Below, in pieces: positions 17,150 to 25,000 of a DNA stretch of 64,000 bases; the first letter of the stretch is position 1, and every line of letters starts with the position of its first letter. The translations under genes were made by a program, and so were the position numbers. The notes beneath the pieces were generated by a model that saw nothing but the letters and a program-made list of their open reading frames with translations, was not told the origin of the DNA and made no database searches. Source of the stretch: JAJZNI01 sp035624785. Its GTDB lineage: Bacteria; Chloroflexota; Dormibacteria; Aeolococcales; Aeolococcaceae. The stretch lies in NCBI GenBank assembly GCA_035624785.1, contig DASPQV010000043.1:62001-126000 (forward strand). Direction: 5' to 3'.

Positions 17150-17202
17150 TTGCGGCTGCCCCTGAGGCCTGCTACCATGCCGGCTCGGGTAAGCGCTTTC
17201 CC
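17150..17202 (+). promoter_or_regulatory. promoter with LacI-type operator driving the BadF/NagK-like kinase
   Basis: TTGCGG (-35, 17150-17155), exactly 17 nt, TACCAT (-10, 17173-17178), then the near-palindrome GGGTAAGCGCTTTCCC (17187-17202) at about +3 to +18. A second GAGCGCTT overlaps the -35 at 17144-17151. The layout is repeated almost base for base at 20911-20961 on the other strand. Confidence 0.72.
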
Positions 17203-17235
17203 AAGATGCCAGGACCAGGGCTGAGGAGCACAGGG

Positions 17236-17349
17236 ATGAGGCCGAGCAAGATCCGAGGGAACGCCTTAACGGCGGACGGCCCTAGACCGGCTGGGAGCCG
17301 GCCCGGCGAGCCGGAGCTCACCACCGTTGACCGGGGTCCCCTGCCATGA
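17236..17349 (+). CDS. small upstream ORF coupled to the kinase start
   Basis: A 37-codon ORF beginning MRPSKIRGNALTADG and ending DRGPLP. It has a good ribosome site (AGGAG, 7-nt spacing) and its stop overlaps the kinase start as ATGA. The peptide is basic, Pro-rich and matches nothing I know. The kinase itself lacks an equally good site, so this ORF may deliver ribosomes to it or regulate it. Coding of a functional peptide is unproven. Confidence 0.45.
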   Translation: MRPSKIRGNALTADGPRPAGSRPGEPELTTVDRGPLP

Positions 17350-18380
17350 ACGAGGAGCAGGCGATCCTGGCCGTCGCCGGCGACAACACCAAGACCGACG
17401 TGGCCATCCTGGAGCGGGATGGGACGCTCCGGGCCGCGGTGCGAGGCCAGGGCGCGTCACCCGATCTGCTCGGACTCGAGACCTCCCTCTACCGCCTCGG
17501 CGATCTCATCGAGAAGGCCTGGCTGGACACCGGCGGAGCCGACGGCACCCGGAGGGCCAGCGTCGGGATGTACTTCCTGGCCGGGGTCAACTCGCCGGCG
17601 GCGGAGCAACGGGTGAGCCAGGCCATTGCCGCCCGGGGCTGGTCCGCGACGAATCAGGTCGCCAACGACGTCTTCGGCAGCCTGTGGGCCGCCAACGGCA
17701 AGGGAGAGGGGGTCGCGGTGTTCGTGGGGGCCGGCATCAACTGCGTCGGCCAGCTCGGTTCCGGTGCCCGGGCGCGGTTCGCCTGCCTGGGGCCTCTCAG
17801 CGGAGACTTCGGGGACGGCCGCTCGCTGGGGATCGAGGCGATCGCGGCCGCGGTCCGCGGCGAGGACGGGCGCGGCGCGCCCACCATCCTGAGCCGGATC
17901 ATCGCCCAGTACTTCGGCCGGGCCACCGCCAGCGACGTGGCACTCGCCCTTCACGACGGTGACATCGCCGACGAGCACGTCCTCGAGGTGGTGCCGCTCC
18001 TCATCAACGCCGCCGCGATGAATGACGAGGTCGCGGATGCGCTGCTGGAGCGCCAGGCAGAGGAGGTGGCCGGCTACATCGTCGCGGCGGCTCGCCAGCT
18101 GGGCATTGCGGCCAAGCCCTTCGACGCAGTGCTCTCGGGGTCGCTGGCGGCCGGAGAGAAGTGGCCCACGGTGGTCCGGATGCGCCGGCATCTGGACGCG
18201 ACGCTTCCGGGGGCTCGCACCGTGATCTCGACCGCCCTCCCCGTGCTCGGCGCCGCCCTGGCCGGGCTCTCCTTCCTGGCGGCGGGCGAGGCTGCCAAGG
18301 AGCGCATCCGCGCGAGCCTGGTGCCCCACCGGCTGCACGTGGTGGGAGGGTCCGCGTACATGAACTTCCCGGGGCAATGA
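17346..18380 (+). CDS. BadF/BadG/BcrA/BcrD-type ATPase, N-acetylglucosamine-kinase-like
   Basis: A 344-residue ASKHA-fold protein. The N-terminal phosphate loop AVAGDNTKTDVAIL corresponds to the DGGGTKT of NagK-like kinases, but the usual GGG is replaced by GDN. GVAVFVGAGINCVGQ is the second phosphate motif and LGPLSGDFGDGRSLGIEAIA resembles the GDEGSGxxIG segment of this family. VLSGSLAAGEKWPTVV is the third. It probably phosphorylates an amino sugar in the cytosol, though the altered loop leaves this open. An operator-bearing promoter and small upstream ORF precede it; no sugar transporter is nearby. Confidence 0.82.
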   Translation: MNEEQAILAVAGDNTKTDVAILERDGTLRAAVRGQGASPDLLGLETSLYRLGDLIEKAWLDTGGADGTRRASVGMYFLAGVNSPAAEQRVSQAIAARGWSATNQVANDVFGSLWAANGKGEGVAVFVGAGINCVGQLGSGARARFACLGPLSGDFGDGRSLGIEAIAAAVRGEDGRGAPTILSRIIAQYFGRATASDVALALHDGDIADEHVLEVVPLLINAAAMNDEVADALLERQAEEVAGYIVAAARQLGIAAKPFDAVLSGSLAAGEKWPTVVRMRRHLDATLPGARTVISTALPVLGAALAGLSFLAAGEAAKERIRASLVPHRLHVVGGSAYMNFPGQ

Positions 18381-18473
18381 CCGCGAGGGCCAGCCGCGCG
18401 GCCCCGCGATCCCGCCCGACGAGCTGAGGGGTTGGGAACACGCTCCCCAGGCGGGCACCACCCGCGCCCAACA

Positions 18474-18503
18474 AGGGGCCGGGGGTTCTCGCCCCCAGCC
18501 CCT
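18474..18503. terminator. strong bidirectional hairpin terminator
   Basis: AGGGGC-C-GGGGG (18474-18485) pairs with CCCCC-A-GCCCCT (18492-18503) around a 6-nt loop: 11 paired bases with one mismatch. It lies between the convergent kinase and beta-helix genes. Confidence 0.7.
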
Positions 18504-18565
18504 CGGCATGCACTTCTCGGTGGCTGGGCCACCCTCACGGGTGGGAGCCAGGCACGGTCACGAGG

Positions 18566-20581
18566 TCAGCCGGTGTAGCTGGCGAGGTCGACAGGTTCCA
18601 CCACACCGGGGTTGGTGCTGGTGTCAGGCCCACCGATGCCGTTGATGATCGAGTTGTCGCCTCCGTTGCCGGCTATCCAGACCGTCAAGATGTTGTTGAA
18701 CTGGATGCCTGGGTTGTGTGGAGCCTCGAAGGCCTCCTGGTCGTACAGGCTGTTAGAGCCGGAGGCGGCCGGGGTGTTGGTGAACACCACGTAGCTGCCC
18801 ATACCGTAGCCGGTGAAGCTCTTCACATTGTTGGTCACCAGGAAGGCCGGGTAGCCATCCTGGGTTGGAGTCGCCATCCAGGCAGCTTGGCTGGGCACGT
18901 CGTAGGGCAGCTCGTTCTGGAAGAAGATCTCGGTCCCGTTCTGGCCGCTCCAGATGACCTCGTTCATCTCGTAGTGCTCGACCAGCAGGCCGGTCGCGAC
19001 GACGTTGTCACCGGTCACGATCACGCCGGCTTCGCCCTTGTTGTAGGTCCAGCTCGTGGTGCCGCCCTGGTTGTGGTCGGCCCGCCAGGCCCAGACGTCG
19101 TCGATGATCGAGTTGTCGGCGTTGTCGAGGAGGCTGACGTCGGCCGAAGTGGGCGTGGTCTCGGCGCCACCGATGCGGAAGAAGACGTCGGATATGAGAT
19201 CGGGGTCGGATGCCGTGTCACGGTTCTTGCCCCAGCCGAGACCGGGCGTGCCGACGGACATGAGCACCGGCGAGTTGACCGGGCCGGCGTCGACGATGAG
19301 GCCGGAGACCTCCACGCCCTGATTGGACACGGCGATGATGGCCGCGTTGCCGCGCTGAGGCATCAAGGTGGCGAAGCCGAGCCCGATGATCACCGTGTCG
19401 GAGTGCGGGGCGACTATTGGCGCATCGAGGTTGTAGATGCCCGGCGTCAGGAGCAGGTTCTTACCGAAGGCGAGGGCGGCGTCGATCTGCCAGATCGGGG
19501 TGCTCGGGTTGGCCACGAAGAAGCTGCTGAGCGGCACCGAGGAGCCCGCTTCACCGCCGCTCGCCCATGAGGTACCGGAGCTGTTGGTCTGGACCGCGGG
19601 GACAAAGACGCTCCACTTGGTGCCCGTCGAGTCGGTGTAAAGGAACGGCTGCTCTTCGCTCCTGGGGGTGCTGCCCAGCACGGTGTTCTGCAGGGACTGG
19701 CCCGCAAAGACCGGGCCGGGAGCCCCGGTGACGCCGGAGTAGACGTTGTTCCAGAGGCCCTGGCCCCCGGGGCCGGCGCCTGCCGATCCGCCGATCACAC
19801 TGTTGCGGACGTAGTACTGCTGGTTCCCATAGAAGTCGAGGCTTCCGCTGACCTGACTGTCGGCGACGAACCCGCCGCTGGCATAGTCCGTGCCGCCGTA
19901 GCCGGTGGCCGTGCAGAAGGCCTGGAAGACGATGTTGCCGTTCACCAGCACCCGGCGAAGCGGGGCAGCCTGGGAGACGGACCAGAAGTCGTTGTTACCC
20001 CCGTAGCAGTTGGCCGCTCCGGGGTTGCTGATGGGCGGCAGCGCTTGGGCGAGGGGCGGGCTGGTCAGGTCTGCCGGGTCGCCGATGACGTTGAGCTGGA
20101 GGTTGGACAGCGACCGCCAGAAGTTGTCGGTCGAGTTCTCCCAGCAGTAGCTGCCGCTGCACTGGAGCGCGTTGGCGAAAGCGTCGATCTGGCCGTTGAT
20201 CACCGTGTCCTGGGGCAGGGCGCCCAGGCCCGCCACCTGGGTGTAGTAGCCGACCTGGAAGACCAGGGGATCGGCAGAGGTCCCGTACGTGCCCGGCGCG
20301 AAGAACAGGGCGTAGCGGTTGCTGTCGAACTGGGCCGTGATGGGCACCTGCTGAACGGCGATGGCATTCAGGTCGGCCTGAATGGCACTCTCCGCCATGC
20401 TCGGGGTGAAGACGCAGACGTTCAGCCCGAGGAGGGCGTTGGTCGCGTCGGCGCATGCTGGGGTGGGCGCGGCCGACGCCAGCGTCGTCGGCACCATGAC
20501 GAACCCGGCGCCGGCAACCACGGCCGCGGCCACGAGGATCGACGGGCGCCGCGTCCAGCGGCCCCGCTTGGCTACACGCAT
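18566..20581 (-). CDS. large secreted beta-helix-like protein of unknown function
   Basis: A 671-residue exported protein. The signal peptide (basic MRVAKRGRW, hydrophobic core to about 33) ends at LASA-AP. The body is rich in Asn, Gly, Ser and aromatic residues with repeated short strands typical of a right-handed beta-helix: FAPGTYGTSADPLVFQVGYY, LLLTPGIYNLDAPI, IIGLGFATLMPQRG, SGLIVDAGPVNSPVLM, VWAWRADHNQGG, IFFQNELPYDVPSQAAWM. It resembles large secreted actinobacterial proteins often labelled coagulation factor 5/8-type or adenylyl cyclase, labels with no functional basis here. A polysaccharide-active role is possible. GGAGGG precedes the ATG by 9 nt. Its promoter shares a LacI-type operator with the kinase. 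Confidence 0.82.
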   Translation of the reverse strand: MRVAKRGRWTRRPSILVAAAVVAGAGFVMVPTTLASAAPTPACADATNALLGLNVCVFTPSMAESAIQADLNAIAVQQVPITAQFDSNRYALFFAPGTYGTSADPLVFQVGYYTQVAGLGALPQDTVINGQIDAFANALQCSGSYCWENSTDNFWRSLSNLQLNVIGDPADLTSPPLAQALPPISNPGAANCYGGNNDFWSVSQAAPLRRVLVNGNIVFQAFCTATGYGGTDYASGGFVADSQVSGSLDFYGNQQYYVRNSVIGGSAGAGPGGQGLWNNVYSGVTGAPGPVFAGQSLQNTVLGSTPRSEEQPFLYTDSTGTKWSVFVPAVQTNSSGTSWASGGEAGSSVPLSSFFVANPSTPIWQIDAALAFGKNLLLTPGIYNLDAPIVAPHSDTVIIGLGFATLMPQRGNAAIIAVSNQGVEVSGLIVDAGPVNSPVLMSVGTPGLGWGKNRDTASDPDLISDVFFRIGGAETTPTSADVSLLDNADNSIIDDVWAWRADHNQGGTTSWTYNKGEAGVIVTGDNVVATGLLVEHYEMNEVIWSGQNGTEIFFQNELPYDVPSQAAWMATPTQDGYPAFLVTNNVKSFTGYGMGSYVVFTNTPAASGSNSLYDQEAFEAPHNPGIQFNNILTVWIAGNGGDNSIINGIGGPDTSTNPGVVEPVDLASYTG

Positions 20582-20910
20582 CGTTTGAGTCCCTCCGGTT
20601 TGCTGGCTCTTTGACTGCGATGGCTCGGGCACGGGCCGGGAGGACCCGGGCGCTGGCGGGATCCCTCCGCGCCGGCCACTAGCCGTCCCCTTCGGCGAGG
20701 CGTGACGTCCTCCCCTGAGCAGACGGCTTGATCGTGTCGTTCCCCAATGGGCACTTTCCTCTATGGCCTTCCTCCGCCTCCATCCACGTCGCCGCGTGCC
20801 CACCGCCACCGGGGGATCCCTTCGAGGAGCGACGAGCCGGGCGCTGGGCGTCGACGGCCAGGCCGTCACTCAGCGCCCCTCGCCGTCCTGTCCCCGGCGG
20901 TCCCCGGGTG
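20582..20910 (-). other. long 5' leader of the secreted beta-helix gene
   Basis: About 340 nt separate the predicted transcription start from the ATG at 20581. The frame of the secreted protein stays open upstream to 20869, but the sequence there looks unlike protein and would bury the signal peptide. I see no conserved riboswitch in it. Confidence 0.4.
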
Positions 20911-20961
20911 CCGGTAAGCGCTTCCCAGCGGCAGGGTACCAGGGGATGGGCGCTCCCGCAA
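20911..20961 (-). promoter_or_regulatory. promoter with LacI-type operator driving the secreted beta-helix gene
   Basis: Read on the minus strand: TTGCGG (20961-20956), 17 nt, TACCCT (20938-20933), six nt, then GGGAAGCGCTTACCGG (20926-20911). GCGCTTGCGG at the -35 and GCCG just after the -10 are also shared with the promoter at 17150-17202, which strongly suggests control by the same repressor. Confidence 0.72.
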
Positions 20962-21134
20962 GCGCCTCGGACCCTCGCGCCACCGCCGGCACGACTAGGT
21001 ACTGAGAGGTCCTCCGCTCGACGGGCGAGCCTCCGGTTGCCCCGTCTCGCTCCGTCGCTCTCAGTGCTCTGCACGGGCGGGTCCTGCGCTCAGGCCTGGA
21101 GCCTGCGGCTCGGTCCTCCCTCCGTCGCCCTGAT
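20962..21134. other. intergenic stretch, no feature recognised
   Basis: Lies between two divergent promoters. No ORF with a ribosome site, repeat or RNA gene was recognised. Confidence 0.5.
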
Positions 21135-21140
21135 TAGAAT
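21135..21140 (+). promoter_or_regulatory. -10 element upstream of pspA
   Basis: TAGAAT, giving a leader of about 40 nt before the pspA ATG. No sigma-54 -24/-12 motif is visible, unlike enterobacterial pspA. Confidence 0.4.
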
Positions 21141-21185
21141 CGGCGGCAGCGTCTCCCCGAGCCGCCCCTTGCCATAGGAGAACCC

Positions 21186-22223
21186 ATGAGCGTGTTCCGG
21201 CGCTTCAGCAACATCTTCCAGCAGAAGGCCAACGCGGCCCTGGACAGGATGGAGGACCCGTCCCAGGCCATCGACCTCTCCTACCAGCAGCTGCTGGAGC
21301 AGCAGCAGAAGCTGCGGGCCGCGCTGGTCGAGGCCACCACCGGCCAGAAGCGCCTCCAGAACCAGGCGCAGGAGATGGACACCCGGATCGCCAAGCTGAA
21401 CGACGCGGCCCGCAACGCGGTCAGCTCCGGCAAGGACGACCTGGCGACACAGGCGCTCACCCAGGCCGAGGTGATGACCCAGCAGCGGCAGGCACTCGAG
21501 CCCCAGATCCAGAACATCACCGCGCAGGTCCAGAAGCTGGAGCAGTCGCTTCAGAAGTACCAGGCCAAGGTGCAGGCCTTCGCCACCCAGCGGGAGTCCC
21601 TCAAGGCGTCGTACGAGGCGGGCAAGGCGGTCAGCACCGCCGGCGACACCCTGGCCGGGATCGGCGAGCACACCTCCGACGCCGCCATGATGATGCAGCG
21701 GGCCCAGGACAAGATCGCCCGGACCCAGGCCCACGCCGATGCCGTCGACGCCCTGCTGGCCAGCGGGACGCTGGACACCCCCCTGCTCAGCGGCGGGACC
21801 ACCACCCTGGAGGACCAGATCACGGCCAGCGTGGTCGACACCAGCGTGCAGGCCAAGCTGGCCGCCCTCAAGGAGCAGGCGGCGTTGCCCGCACCCTCGG
21901 CGCCCGCGCCCGCCCTCACCGCCCAGGGGATCGTGGTCCGCATCCACGGCGAGGACCAGTACCGCCTCGACGCGTCGCTCCGGCCCGACCTGGAGCAGTA
22001 CGACCAGCGCCTGGTGGCCGCCGTCCGGGCCAATGACGACGCCGCCTACCACGCGGCGCTTCGCGAAGTCACCGCCTTCGTGAAGGCCAGGGGGGTCACC
22101 CTGGGCAGCGCCGAGGTCACCCGCAGCGACATCATCCTGCCGAGCGACGACATGCCCCTCGACGAGGTGACCGGGATCATGGACCGGGAGGGCCTGCAGC
22201 CCGCCGCCGGCACAGCCTCGTAG
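21186..22223 (+). CDS. pspA: PspA/IM30 family membrane-stress protein
   Basis: A peripheral membrane protein that forms large ESCRT-III-like assemblies protecting the inner membrane. The 345 residues start SVFRRFSNIFQQKANAALD and EDPSQAIDLSYQQLLEQQQK, then a long coiled coil (Q/A/K-rich, about 25-170). The C-terminal third (160-345), with APAPALTAQGIVVRIHGEDQ and a DEVTGIMDREG end, is an extension beyond the usual ~225-residue PspA. AGGAG stands 6 nt before the ATG. No pspB/pspC neighbours are seen; ftcD follows after 10 nt. Confidence 0.9.
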   Translation: MSVFRRFSNIFQQKANAALDRMEDPSQAIDLSYQQLLEQQQKLRAALVEATTGQKRLQNQAQEMDTRIAKLNDAARNAVSSGKDDLATQALTQAEVMTQQRQALEPQIQNITAQVQKLEQSLQKYQAKVQAFATQRESLKASYEAGKAVSTAGDTLAGIGEHTSDAAMMMQRAQDKIARTQAHADAVDALLASGTLDTPLLSGGTTTLEDQITASVVDTSVQAKLAALKEQAALPAPSAPAPALTAQGIVVRIHGEDQYRLDASLRPDLEQYDQRLVAAVRANDDAAYHAALREVTAFVKARGVTLGSAEVTRSDIILPSDDMPLDEVTGIMDREGLQPAAGTAS

Positions 22224-22233
22224 CCTCGCTCCG

Positions 22234-23832
22234 ATGAGCCGCGACGGGGTGGCCACCGAGCCCCTGGTTCTGGTGGTGCCCAACTTCAGCGAGGGCCGCC
22301 GTCCCGAGGTCATGGACGCCATCGTCTCGGCAATGACCGCGGTCCCCGGGATCACCCTCCTCAACCGCCAATCGGATCCCGATCACAACCGGCTCGACAC
22401 CACGCTGATCGGGGCTCCGGCCGCCGCCCGGGCCGCGGCGCTGGCCGGAGCCGCCAAGGCGGTCGAGCTCATCGACATGGAGCAGCATCGAGGCAGCCAT
22501 CCCCGGATGGGAGCGGTCGACGTCATCCCCTTCATCCCCATCCGGGGCGTGACCATGGAGGACTGCGTCGAGCTGGCCCGGGAGGTGGGCGCGGAGCTGG
22601 CCCGGACCCTCTCACTCCCGGTCTACCTCTACGAGCGGGCGGCCACCACCCCGGAGCGGGTCAGCCTCGCCGACGTCCGGCGGGGTGAGTACGAGGGCCT
22701 CAGGGACGACGTCGCCGCAGGACGCCGGCTCCCCGACATGGGCCCGCACCGGCTCGGGCGCGCCGGCGCCACCGCGGTGGGGGCCCGGCCGCCCCTGGTC
22801 GCCTTCAACGTGTACCTGAGCGGGACCGACGAGCGGGCCGCCAAGGAGGTGGCCAAGCGGGTGCGGGAGCGCTCCGGCGGGTTGACCAACATCCGGGCCA
22901 TAGGGTTCGGGGTGCCCGATCGCGGCTGCGTCCAGGTCTCGATGAACCTGGTCAACCCGGTGGTCACGCCCCCCTACCGAGCCCTGGAGCTGGTCCGCCT
23001 GGAGGCGGCCCGTTACGGGATGCGGGTCCTGGACACCGAGATCGTGGGCCTCACCCCCAAGGCGTCCCTGGACGTCTCGGCGGCCCATTACCTCCAGCTC
23101 CGTGGCTTCGACGCGGACGCCCAGGTCATCGAGACCCTGGTGGCGCACCAGGCGGGGACCGGATCCTCGGCGCCGGCCCCCGGGGCCCCAGGGATCGAAG
23201 GCATGGGGGTGGCGGGGCTCCTGGACGCCCTGGCCTCATCCCAGCCCACGCCCGGGGGCGGCGCGGCGGCAGCCCTGGCCGGGGCGGCCGGCGCCGCCCT
23301 GCTGGCCATGGTGGCGCGGCTGACCGCGGGCCGGAAGGGCTACGAGACGGTGGCCGAGCGGATGCGGGAGGTGGTCAGCCTGGCTGAGAGTGAGCGAGCC
23401 GGCCTGCTCGCCCTCGCCGATCGGGACAGCGCCGCGTTCGAGGCGGTGATGGCCGCGCACCGCCTGCCTCGGCACACGGACGAGGAGCGCGCGACCCGCG
23501 CCGCCGCGGCGCAGGCCGCTCTTGCCGCTGCCGTCGAGGTGCCCCAGGAGACCGCCCGCCGGGCCGCGGCGCTGCTGCCCGTCGCCAGGGAGCTGGTCGA
23601 GGCGGGCAACGCCAACGCCATCTCCGACGCCCTCTCGGCGGGCCAGCTTCTCCGCGCCGCGGTCGGAGCGGCACTGGCCAATGTCAGCATCAACCTGGCA
23701 TCGATGACCGAACCAGCGCGGGTGGAAGCGGCTCGGGCCGAGGCGGAGCGCCTGCAGGAGGAAGCGACCGCGCTGCTGGCGGCGGTCCAGTCCGCCTTCG
23801 GCGCCCGGCTCGCCGGCGCTGCGACAGCCTGA
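22234..23832 (+). CDS. ftcD: bifunctional glutamate formiminotransferase / formimidoyltetrahydrofolate cyclodeaminase
   Basis: Moves the formimino group of N-formimino-glutamate to tetrahydrofolate, then cyclises it with loss of ammonia. It is the folate-linked end of histidine breakdown. Residues 10-300 are the transferase (LVLVVPNFSEGRRPEVMDAI, HRGSHPRMGAVDVIPFIPI, NIRAIGFGVPDRGCVQVSMN). Residues 325-525 are the cyclodeaminase (SSQPTPGGGAAAALAGAAGA, GNANAISDALSAGQLL). Both domains look complete, as in the animal enzyme. No ribosome site is evident; it probably depends on pspA translation 10 nt upstream. hutU lies 2 kb away on the other strand. Confidence 0.94.
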   Translation: MSRDGVATEPLVLVVPNFSEGRRPEVMDAIVSAMTAVPGITLLNRQSDPDHNRLDTTLIGAPAAARAAALAGAAKAVELIDMEQHRGSHPRMGAVDVIPFIPIRGVTMEDCVELAREVGAELARTLSLPVYLYERAATTPERVSLADVRRGEYEGLRDDVAAGRRLPDMGPHRLGRAGATAVGARPPLVAFNVYLSGTDERAAKEVAKRVRERSGGLTNIRAIGFGVPDRGCVQVSMNLVNPVVTPPYRALELVRLEAARYGMRVLDTEIVGLTPKASLDVSAAHYLQLRGFDADAQVIETLVAHQAGTGSSAPAPGAPGIEGMGVAGLLDALASSQPTPGGGAAAALAGAAGAALLAMVARLTAGRKGYETVAERMREVVSLAESERAGLLALADRDSAAFEAVMAAHRLPRHTDEERATRAAAAQAALAAAVEVPQETARRAAALLPVARELVEAGNANAISDALSAGQLLRAAVGAALANVSINLASMTEPARVEAARAEAERLQEEATALLAAVQSAFGARLAGAATA

Positions 23833-23888
23833 AGCACTGGTCAGGCCAGCTCCCGGCAAGCGGGGCCCATCGCCGACGCGTGGCGGCG

Positions 23889-23894
23889 GACAAT
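23889..23894 (+). promoter_or_regulatory. -10-like element, leaderless promoter
   Basis: GACAAT, 7 nt, then GTG at 23902. Confidence 0.4.
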
Positions 23895-23901
23895 CGAAGC
23901 C

Positions 23902-24843
23902 GTGCCTGGCTTCCTCGAGCGCCTGCGACGCCCCGGCTCCGGCGCCGGGGAGGTCACGCCGGAGAACGGGCTGGTCGGGTATTCCTCGTTCGACGGCCAC
24001 CGCCTTGCTCTGAGGCCGTGGCCGGGGGAGCGGGTCTGCCTGCTGCTCCGCCCCGACCGCGACCGCGACCCCGCCGTCCTCGCCCGAATCCTGGAAGCGC
24101 TCGACGCCGCCCACCGCTATTACGCGGAGACCAGCGGGCGCCTGCCTGCGCCAGATCGCCGCTTCGAGGGACGCGACGTCATCGCCGAGGTGGGGACCAC
24201 CTGCGGCGCCGGCTGCAGCCTGATCGGAGCCAGCGGGATGGAGATCATGCGCCCCTACTTCGATGTTCTCTACCAGGGCGTGGAGAGGGAGGGCGCCTAC
24301 GACCAGCTCCCCTTCTACGAGCTGGGCCGCAACTTCTGGTTCTGGTCGGATCAGCTGGCTTTCAAGGCCCCGCAGGTGGACCCGGTGGTCACCGGCTATG
24401 CGGTCTGGATGCGCTTCAGATCGATCCGAGCCGGCGGCCTCCCAGGGGGGCCGTTCCGTGAGCTTGCCTTTGATCGCTTCCAGACCGAGGTCGAGGGGCT
24501 GGTCGGCCACTACGAAGCCCACCCCGAGGCCACCTTCTTCGACACCCTGGGCCGGGGACATTGTCCCTGGGGCTACGGAGGCACGGACCTCTGGGCCTCG
24601 TTGATGATGCAGCTGGCCCGGCGCCATGGTGACCAGGAGTTCGTGACCCGGTTCTGGCACCTGGCGGCGCAGGTGCCTGCGGCGGCGGACACGGCCGGGG
24701 CGGTGACCAACTGGGTGCGCCTGGCCAGCGCCGCGGCGGGCACCGACTTGAGCCCGGTCTTCTACGACCGGTGGGGCTTCCCGCGTCCCGACGGCCGGGT
24801 GAGCCGGCGGCTCCCCGCGGAGGCCGTCCCCGAGCCCGGCTGA
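23902..24843 (+). CDS. uncharacterised protein, 313 residues
   Basis: I do not recognise this protein. It is soluble, without signal peptide or membrane segment, and rich in Trp, Tyr and Phe in the second half: YELGRNFWFWSDQLAFKAPQ, GYAVWMRFRSIRAGG and TDLWASLMMQLARRHG. A central EVGTTCGAGCSLIGASGMEI contains two cysteines. The C-terminal part loosely recalls substrate-handling regions of M60-like or collagenase-like proteins, but no HExxH zinc motif is present. Coding is supported by strong GC3 bias and a leaderless-type start. It follows ftcD by 69 nt. Confidence 0.7.
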   Translation: MPGFLERLRRPGSGAGEVTPENGLVGYSSFDGHRLALRPWPGERVCLLLRPDRDRDPAVLARILEALDAAHRYYAETSGRLPAPDRRFEGRDVIAEVGTTCGAGCSLIGASGMEIMRPYFDVLYQGVEREGAYDQLPFYELGRNFWFWSDQLAFKAPQVDPVVTGYAVWMRFRSIRAGGLPGGPFRELAFDRFQTEVEGLVGHYEAHPEATFFDTLGRGHCPWGYGGTDLWASLMMQLARRHGDQEFVTRFWHLAAQVPAAADTAGAVTNWVRLASAAAGTDLSPVFYDRWGFPRPDGRVSRRLPAEAVPEPG

Positions 24844-24967
24844 CGCCCGGAACCACCCGCCCCCCGCGGATGTGGCGGCAAGCGGTACCGGCCCCCCGAC
24901 GGGTGCGGCCAGGGGTCCATCGACAACGCCTCGATCGATCGACAGGGAGCCAGCCTGCGGGCCAGGC

Positions 24968-25000
24968 GAGTTGTGGAAGTTTCTGTCCCTAACCCGCGGG
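24968..25000. repeat. copy A of a 33-bp hairpin element in convergent intergenic DNA
   Basis: Starts GAGTTGTGGAAGTTTCTGTC and ends AACCCGCGGG. It is 25/33 identical to 37369-37401 and folds with the same geometry around a TTTC loop, mismatches falling at matching positions. It overlaps the last codons of the minus-strand flavodoxin gene and lies between convergent genes. It is probably a bidirectional terminator family. Confidence 0.45.

Noticed and set aside
20582..20869. N-terminal extension of the secreted beta-helix protein
   Set aside because: It would hide a classical signal peptide and lacks a ribosome site; GGAGGG precedes the ATG at 20581.
23902..24843. Assignment as an M60-like or other zinc peptidase
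   Set aside because: No HExxH or related metal-binding motif is present.
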